Shown here: in pieces, positions 58,709 to 64,000 of the stretch
Layout: every line of letters starts with the position of its first letter
Position numbering within the stretch: position 1 is the first letter of the stretch
From: Lishizhenia sp965656535
Lineage (GTDB): Bacteria; Bacteroidota; Bacteroidia; Flavobacteriales_D; Crocinitomicaceae
Assembly: GCA_965656535.1 (NCBI GenBank)
Contig: CBFHKX010000001.1
Coordinates: 124,001-188,000 of the forward strand
Direction: 5' to 3'
Length of the DNA stretch: 64,000 nucleotides
Position numbers and translations under genes: made by a program
Notes under the pieces: model-generated
The model's database searches: none
What the model saw: only the letters and a program-made list of their open reading frames with translations
What the model was told of the DNA's origin: nothing

Positions 58709-61700
58709 TTTAAATACCTCCAACAACTTTCCGCTGTTTACAATGTTTAAATTTAAGGTAAACCTTATTCTTTGCTCATAGGCTTTAGAGATAAAACTAT
58801 CTTCTAAATTTTGACTCTGAAGCACTGGAAAATACACCTGCAATAAACCGCCCATGCGCATACCTATACCTGCATCGTAAATGCCATAAACTGTTCCGTT
58901 TTGATCCGTTGCGCCTAGATCGCCATAGAGTCCGAAAAACCCTTTTAGCACAGGAATTTGCAAGTAGGTATTTAGAGTAGTTAACCAAGTAGTAGAATTA
59001 CCGTAATTACTCACGGTTTTAAAAGCACCCATATTTTCTGATCGCTGTTGTGCCCAGAGACCGCTAGTTTGATTTCTACCAAAATAATACTCTTCTAAGA
59101 ACACATCTTGTGCACCATTTTGACCGCCCAAAGCATACACATAACGATTGGAATTGTAGGCAGAATTTATTTCATTTAAAAAGTTAAATCCTGCAAAGGC
59201 TCTTACTTCTACCCAACTTTCTTTCTTACTTTTTAAATATTTATATCTGTAGGTTGCATCTAAACTGGCTCTACCCATTTCATCGTTTGAATTAGATTTA
59301 AGGTATTCTATACGCGTTTTAACTTCTATTTTAGCGTCTGGCTTATTGTATTTTAGTCGATACTGACCAAAAGCTCCTGCTTCGTTTATAGTTGTTGTAG
59401 CTCGTTTTGTAGTTTTTATCAAACCTTGTAATAAGATATTTTTCGACCAAGCAGATCTTGGTCCGCGTGTACCTAGCTCCATGTTGATATACGGATTAAT
59501 TCCGGCAAAGTAGGAATCGTTATCTCTAAAGATATTATCGTCTTTAAATGATTTTAGTGATGCACCTACTTTTATGCTTTCAAAGTTTTCTTTGGGTAGT
59601 AAAGTGTAAAATAACTCTCCTGTACCAGAAACCATTTTTCTTCCGAAAGAATACATCGGTGCTAAGAAATACTGTAACTTATTACCTGACACGTGGAAAT
59701 TATGGAAAGAAAGTCCTAACATAAACTTATCGTACTCATTCATACCTAAAGCGGGTAAAATAGAAAGGTTGCTTTGTTCTTGTCTGTTATAAGATGTTAT
59801 CCCGTTGATTTTTAAAGGTTCTACTTTGTTCAATAACCAATCTGTATTATAGTTGTTATTGCTTCTGTTCAACTCTGGAATTTGATTGTCTATATCAATA
59901 ATCGCTTGTTTAATTTCTATATCATTAAACACTGTAGTTTTGTTTTCTTCGGTGGCTTTAATCCATTGCGTTAGTGTATCTCCTTTTTGTGTGATAATTG
60001 TTACGGGAATTGGACCTGCAACTTGACCAACATCTTTAACTGTAACGATTGTATTATCGCCTTCTTGCTTTACGCGTTTAAGCTTGTAATCTATTTTATT
60101 AGTTGTTTGAATCAAATCTTTAAAAAACCAATCTAAATTTTCGCCTGTTTTTTCTTCAAATACTGCTTCTATATCTTCTGGTTGCGGATGTTTAAATTCC
60201 CACTTAGAATAATAGGCCTTCATGCAGTTATCAAACGTTTCTTCTCCTAAATAAGATTTAAGGTAGTCGAAAATGAGTCCTGTTTTCTGGTACACCATTA
60301 TCCCATAATTGATAGAAGTAAAATCATCTGAATGCATTTCTAATGGCTGATCTAAACCAAAAGCACTAGCTGTTCTTACTAAAACATCGTTTTGATCGTG
60401 GTAATCTTTGCCATGAAAATTGAATTTACCACCTAAAAGCGCGTCGGCTAAACGTGTATTGTTGGGATATTTTGTTTGAATATACCTTACCTCGTTTAAT
60501 GTATTTAATCCTTCATCCATCCAGGCATGCATTCTTTCGTTAGAGCCAAGTTGACCGTAAAACCAGTTATGGCCAACTTCGTGTACAATCACAACCTCCA
60601 AATATTCGGCAGAACCAGAGTTTCCAATAACTGTAACGTTAGGATACTCCATTCCTCCGCCTGCTGCAATGGTTCCATCTACAGCTGTAACTTGCTTGTA
60701 TGGATATTCACCATTCCATTTTGAATAGTAATAAATAGCGTCATTTAAATACTCTGAGGCATTTTTCCATAAATAACCGTTTTTAGGCGTAAACATGGCG
60801 TAGCTCTTTACCTTTCTTTTTGAATTTGGAAGTTCAACTTCAGAAATTAAAACTTCAAAACGTTTATCTGCAAACCACGCAAAATCGTGCACATTGCTTT
60901 GCTTGTAACGTATAGTTTTGAACGCTTTATCAGAAGGCGGAATTGTATTTGCTTTTCTTCTTGCTTCTGAAGACTTTATAACGGTATCAAAAACCCCAGA
61001 TTCTATTCTTTCTTGTGTCGATTTCGCTTTCTTCTCTAAAAAGCTGTATTCTGTTGGATTTTGTAAATCTCCGGTTGCACCTACTACATAATTTTTAGGT
61101 AAAGTAATACTTACGTCGAAAGATCCGTATTCAGAGTAAAATTCTCCTTGACCAAGATATGGCATGGTATTCCATCCATTTTTATCGTAAACAGCTGGTT
61201 TTGGATACCACTGAGTAATCATGTAAGATTCTTCTACATGGCCTAACCTAGAGATAGATGCATTGGGAATTTTTACACGAAAAGGTGTACTCACTTCTAC
61301 TTGCGCACCTGGCAAAAGCGCTTGATTCAAAACAATTTTTGCAATGTCTATATGCGCATCGTCAAACACTAATTTTACTGGTTCTCCATTTACTTTAAAA
61401 TCTAAAGAATCAATGTAACCTTTGTCTTCTTCTTTTCCGTACTTCAAACTTTTGTCTCCTTGTCGGTACAATTGATTGGCAAGTGCTGTGTTTCCGTTTT
61501 TATAGGCATTTGGCCAAAGGTGTATGTAAATTTCTTTGAGTGTATTGGGCGAATTATTTACGTAACTAAACGTTTCAAAACCATGCAAAAAATGGTTTTT
61601 ATCGTCTAATGTAACTTGAATACTGTAATTTACAGATTGCTGAAAATAAGTTTGACTCTGCGCTGCAAACACAATGCAGAATGTAGTAAGTGTTAAGAAT

Positions 61701-61711
61701 ACGTTTTTCAT
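58703..61711 (-). CDS. M1 family metallopeptidase fused to a beta-barrel-like C-terminal region
   Basis: 1002 residues. Signal peptide about 1-19 (ends FAAQSQ). The M1 domain (~20-620) has GGMEYP in place of GAMEN and the zinc motif HEVGHNWF (~residue 377) with the third ligand Glu 19 positions after the second His (MDEGLNT). The remaining ~370 residues are unlike M1 C-terminal domains: LSILPALGMNEYDKFMLGLSF, LQYFLAPMYSFGRK, FAGINPYINMELGTRG, YLQIPVLKGFFGLYGDLG, IYDAGIGMRMGGLLQVYFP, alternating strands as in a surface-antigen type outer membrane barrel. Such a protein would be an aminopeptidase held on the outer membrane, in the periplasm or outside. No T9SS sorting domain. Confidence 0.85.
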   Translation of the reverse strand: MKNVFLTLTTFCIVFAAQSQTYFQQSVNYSIQVTLDDKNHFLHGFETFSYVNNSPNTLKEIYIHLWPNAYKNGNTALANQLYRQGDKSLKYGKEEDKGYIDSLDFKVNGEPVKLVFDDAHIDIAKIVLNQALLPGAQVEVSTPFRVKIPNASISRLGHVEESYMITQWYPKPAVYDKNGWNTMPYLGQGEFYSEYGSFDVSITLPKNYVVGATGDLQNPTEYSFLEKKAKSTQERIESGVFDTVIKSSEARRKANTIPPSDKAFKTIRYKQSNVHDFAWFADKRFEVLISEVELPNSKRKVKSYAMFTPKNGYLWKNASEYLNDAIYYYSKWNGEYPYKQVTAVDGTIAAGGGMEYPNVTVIGNSGSAEYLEVVIVHEVGHNWFYGQLGSNERMHAWMDEGLNTLNEVRYIQTKYPNNTRLADALLGGKFNFHGKDYHDQNDVLVRTASAFGLDQPLEMHSDDFTSINYGIMVYQKTGLIFDYLKSYLGEETFDNCMKAYYSKWEFKHPQPEDIEAVFEEKTGENLDWFFKDLIQTTNKIDYKLKRVKQEGDNTIVTVKDVGQVAGPIPVTIITQKGDTLTQWIKATEENKTTVFNDIEIKQAIIDIDNQIPELNRSNNNYNTDWLLNKVEPLKINGITSYNRQEQSNLSILPALGMNEYDKFMLGLSFHNFHVSGNKLQYFLAPMYSFGRKMVSGTGELFYTLLPKENFESIKVGASLKSFKDDNIFRDNDSYFAGINPYINMELGTRGPRSAWSKNILLQGLIKTTKRATTTINEAGAFGQYRLKYNKPDAKIEVKTRIEYLKSNSNDEMGRASLDATYRYKYLKSKKESWVEVRAFAGFNFLNEINSAYNSNRYVYALGGQNGAQDVFLEEYYFGRNQTSGLWAQQRSENMGAFKTVSNYGNSTTWLTTLNTYLQIPVLKGFFGLYGDLGATDQNGTVYGIYDAGIGMRMGGLLQVYFPVLQSQNLEDSFISKAYEQRIRFTLNLNIVNSGKLLEVFKH

Positions 61712-61772
61712 GCTTCCTATTTTTGGTAAGACTAAGGTAAGTTGTTTTTGTTACAAAAGAGAGTAAAAAAGA

Positions 61773-64000
61773 TTATCTCCTTCTATTCCCACCGTACTGC
61801 ATGGCTTCTCCCTTACCAAAACCGTAACTAAAACCGAGAGTAATAAATCTTCCTCTATAACCTCTGCTGTAAACATAGAAGTTTGGATTTAAGGTTTCAG
61901 ATATTCTAATTCTAGATGCAAAAAGATCGCGAACACCTAAACTAATCACTGATTTTCCCTTGTTGAATTTCTTTCTTATTCCAATATCTGCAAAAAGTTG
62001 ATCCTCTACATTGCCTTGTACTGTTTGAAAAGCAGATTCGTATTGTCCAGTTACCTCAAAGGCAAATTCTTTAGGCAAATCAAACTTGGCTGTCCATTTA
62101 GTAGACCAACGATTGGCTGAAAAATCGAACGTGGTACCGTTCAACTCTCCGTCGCGTGTAAAGTAATTGTAGTTTATGTTTCCTTGAATGTCTACCTTTT
62201 TAAAAGGAGCGTATTTTAGATTTAATTCTGTACCTGTAGCATAATTTTCTCCAATATTTTCAGGACTAACCGTATTCACACCATTCTCAAATGTGGAGAT
62301 ACGCTCAATTACCTCAAAGGTATTTTTTTGAAATACACTTAGGTTTAGCGTTACCTTTTTAAAGATAAATATGCTAGAAACTTCGTAAGAATCTGTAAAT
62401 TCTGGTAAAAGATTTGGATTACCGGCACGTATACTAAATGAGTTTCTAATATTAAAAAATGGATTTAAATCCCAGAGTCGTGGTCTATAAATTCTGCGCG
62501 AATATCCTGCCTGAACAGAAAACCGTTTGTTAAAACTATACGATGTGTGTACCGTTGGAAAAAGATTAGTGAAATTCTGGTTATTGGTTTCGTTGGTGTT
62601 GGCCAACACCGTTTTTAAGTCAGTATTCTCTGCCCTCAAGCCCAATTTTACTCCAAATTTATCTCCTTCATAAGAACCAGTAGAATATAAACCTAACACA
62701 TTTTGGTTGTAGTTAAATAAGTTGGTTAGGCCAGAATCTATCACAGCTGCTCCATTTTCTATATTCGATACGCTAAAATCATTACTCACATCTTGTAAAA
62801 CATACTGTGCACCTGCTTCTATTTTATACTTCTTTTTAAAGGGTTTGGTATAATCTACGTTAAAAGTGTATTTCGCTTCCTGAAAATTGGTATAAGTTTC
62901 TTGTCTTCCACTATTGTCTATTCCTGAAACTGCCCGATTAAAAAATTCCGACTCTTGTTCTTTACCAAAGAAATTGCCCAATGCACTTAATAGAAGCTCG
63001 TGCTCTTTGTTATCTTTAAACGTACTTTTGTACTGCAATTCGTACTGATACTTAGGGTTAACGGCCGTAGTGTTTTCTGTTCTTTGCCATTGAGAGGTAA
63101 TTGTGCCCGTACTGTCTTCAAAACTAAAGTCTGTTTTTGAGGGTTGATCTTCTAATTCTAAAGAAAAACTACCAGATAACGTAAGCACATTTCTTGAATT
63201 GATTAGGTAATCTGTACCTAAAATTAAGTTATAGAACTGTTCATCTCTATATTCTACCCCTTCGCTTAAAATAGCTGTATTGTTTATCAAATCTCTATTA
63301 ATGTTATTACCAAAACGAGGTAAAGAGCGATACCCGGCTCCGAGTTGACTAAATAAATTAAACTTTTCTGTTCTATAATTTAGACTTAAGCCCACGCTAT
63401 GGTTATACGGAATTCCGGTATTTAGAGAAATAGAGCCATTTGCACCCTTTCTTTCTTCCTTTTTAAGTACAATATTGATGATACCTGAGCTACCTTCTGC
63501 GTCATATTTTGCAGATGGATTAGTTATTACTTCTACTTTTTCTATCATATCTGCTGTGATAGAACCCAGTGCACCACCTTGTTCATTGGCTAAAACAGAA
63601 GGTTTACCATTAATTAGAATTTGCACTCCTCCACTACCTCTTAAACTAATTGCGCCCTCTATATCTACATTAACAGAAGGTACATTGTTTAACACTTCTA
63701 GCGCACTTGCTCCGGTACTACTTAAATCTTTTCCTACATTAAAAACACGCTTATCTAGTTTAAACTCTGTTGTAGATTTTTCTGCTTGAATGACAATCTC
63801 ATCATAATCTTGAACAGGTTTGTTCAATTCAATAATTCCAAAATTAATTTCGAATTGATCAAAATTGACAATTTTAAGGGTATCACTTAAGAAACCAATG
63901 AAGCTAATTTCTACATAAAAGTTTTTTTCGTTCGTGCTGATTTTAAACGCTCCATCATCGTTGGTAGAAGTTCCGTCTAGCACTACGTTGGCTGTTTTAT
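61773..64000 (-). CDS. TonB-receptor-like outer membrane protein (5' end outside window)
   Basis: Over 740 residues visible; the frame runs off the right edge without a start (a GTG at 63983 is internal). It begins inside a carboxypeptidase-regulatory-like domain (STNDDGAFKISTNEKNFYVEI), then a plug domain (LNNVPSVNVDIEGAISLRGSG, VLINGKPS-like QILINGKPSVLANE, IEKVEVITNPSAKYDAEGSS) and a long barrel (FNLFSQLGAGYRSLPRFG, YSRRIYRPRLWDLNPFFN, FITLGFSYGFGKGE). This is the outer-membrane-beta-barrel family (OMP_b-brl_3) related to TonB-dependent receptors, with no obvious SusD partner. It ends GEAMQYGGNRRR. Ligand unknown. Confidence 0.88.
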   Translation of the reverse strand, partial: KTANVVLDGTSTNDDGAFKISTNEKNFYVEISFIGFLSDTLKIVNFDQFEINFGIIELNKPVQDYDEIVIQAEKSTTEFKLDKRVFNVGKDLSSTGASALEVLNNVPSVNVDIEGAISLRGSGGVQILINGKPSVLANEQGGALGSITADMIEKVEVITNPSAKYDAEGSSGIINIVLKKEERKGANGSISLNTGIPYNHSVGLSLNYRTEKFNLFSQLGAGYRSLPRFGNNINRDLINNTAILSEGVEYRDEQFYNLILGTDYLINSRNVLTLSGSFSLELEDQPSKTDFSFEDSTGTITSQWQRTENTTAVNPKYQYELQYKSTFKDNKEHELLLSALGNFFGKEQESEFFNRAVSGIDNSGRQETYTNFQEAKYTFNVDYTKPFKKKYKIEAGAQYVLQDVSNDFSVSNIENGAAVIDSGLTNLFNYNQNVLGLYSTGSYEGDKFGVKLGLRAENTDLKTVLANTNETNNQNFTNLFPTVHTSYSFNKRFSVQAGYSRRIYRPRLWDLNPFFNIRNSFSIRAGNPNLLPEFTDSYEVSSIFIFKKVTLNLSVFQKNTFEVIERISTFENGVNTVSPENIGENYATGTELNLKYAPFKKVDIQGNINYNYFTRDGELNGTTFDFSANRWSTKWTAKFDLPKEFAFEVTGQYESAFQTVQGNVEDQLFADIGIRKKFNKGKSVISLGVRDLFASRIRISETLNPNFYVYSRGYRGRFITLGFSYGFGKGEAMQYGGNRRR

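Noticed and set aside
58622..58762. 16-bp direct repeat (58622-58637 and 58747-58762), possibly a remnant of a second barrel C-terminus
   Set aside because: The short reading RFTLNL is shared by the M1 protein end and the spacer after it, but the homology does not extend beyond about 8 residues, so chance or a tiny duplication is as likely as a pseudogene.
1..64000. tRNA, rRNA, CRISPR arrays, transposases, phage genes
   Set aside because: None was seen by inspection of intergenic regions or proteins. A covariance-model search would be needed to exclude a small RNA.

Overview
The window is chromosomal DNA of a low-GC member of the Bacteroidota, most likely order Flavobacteriales. The evidence is several secreted proteins ending in type A sorting domains of the type IX secretion system (T9SS: YPNPA/T-type motif, then ~70 residues ending in a basic strand), Omp85, TonB-receptor-like and PorT-like outer membrane proteins, TAnnTTTG promoter boxes instead of sigma-70 -10 boxes, little Shine-Dalgarno sequence, and lineage families such as DUF4271 and IPExxxVDY. 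No rRNA, tRNA, CRISPR array, phage or insertion sequence was recognised. Most of the window is ordinary housekeeping DNA. Both ends cut a gene: an Omp85 protein on the left and a TonB-receptor-like protein on the right.

Region by region. 1-10.2 kb: Omp85 C-terminus, then a long minus-strand run PBP1A > CoA-transferase A > GT-C membrane protein > CoA-transferase B > GT2 > MBOAT O-acyltransferase > DHHW/AlgJ-like protein. It mixes cell-wall synthesis, ketoacid CoA transfer and a probable glycan-building and O-acetylation set. 10.3-19.5 kb: hemD with DUF4271, glutaryl-CoA dehydrogenase-like gene, purN-marC, an iodotyrosine-deiodinase-like flavoprotein, then acpP-fabF-rnc-IPExxxVDY-pyk. 19.5-31.0 kb: a lamin-tail secreted protein with a small barrel protein, asd-DUF3050, galE with a barrel protein, tadA, an M42 peptidase and small unknowns.

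31.0-37.1 kb: an EamA exporter, then three overlapping genes for secreted T9SS proteins: a subtilisin-like protease and two tandem propeller-like paralogues. The paralogues share two blocks of almost identical DNA (307 and 442 bp) that flank a strongly diverged ~225-bp core; their signal peptides and sorting domains also differ. This mosaic is the most unusual structure in the window. 37.2-45.4 kb: yicC-gmk-nadD, two paralogous cysteine-cluster membrane proteins, a T9SS protein, and a type 2 IleRS with the altered signature GIHH.

45.4-64 kb: a ~400-bp gene-free stretch, a YD-like repeat T9SS protein, dxs, radA, an ECF sigma / anti-sigma-like / outer-membrane-protein operon, an orphan peptide-binding lipoprotein, trpS, an acyltransferase, gatC with a small lipoprotein, an acetyltransferase with a second MarC protein, an M1 peptidase fused to a beta-barrel-like C-terminus, and the truncated receptor. 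Strong hairpin terminators separate many of the units, and convergent pairs often share one.
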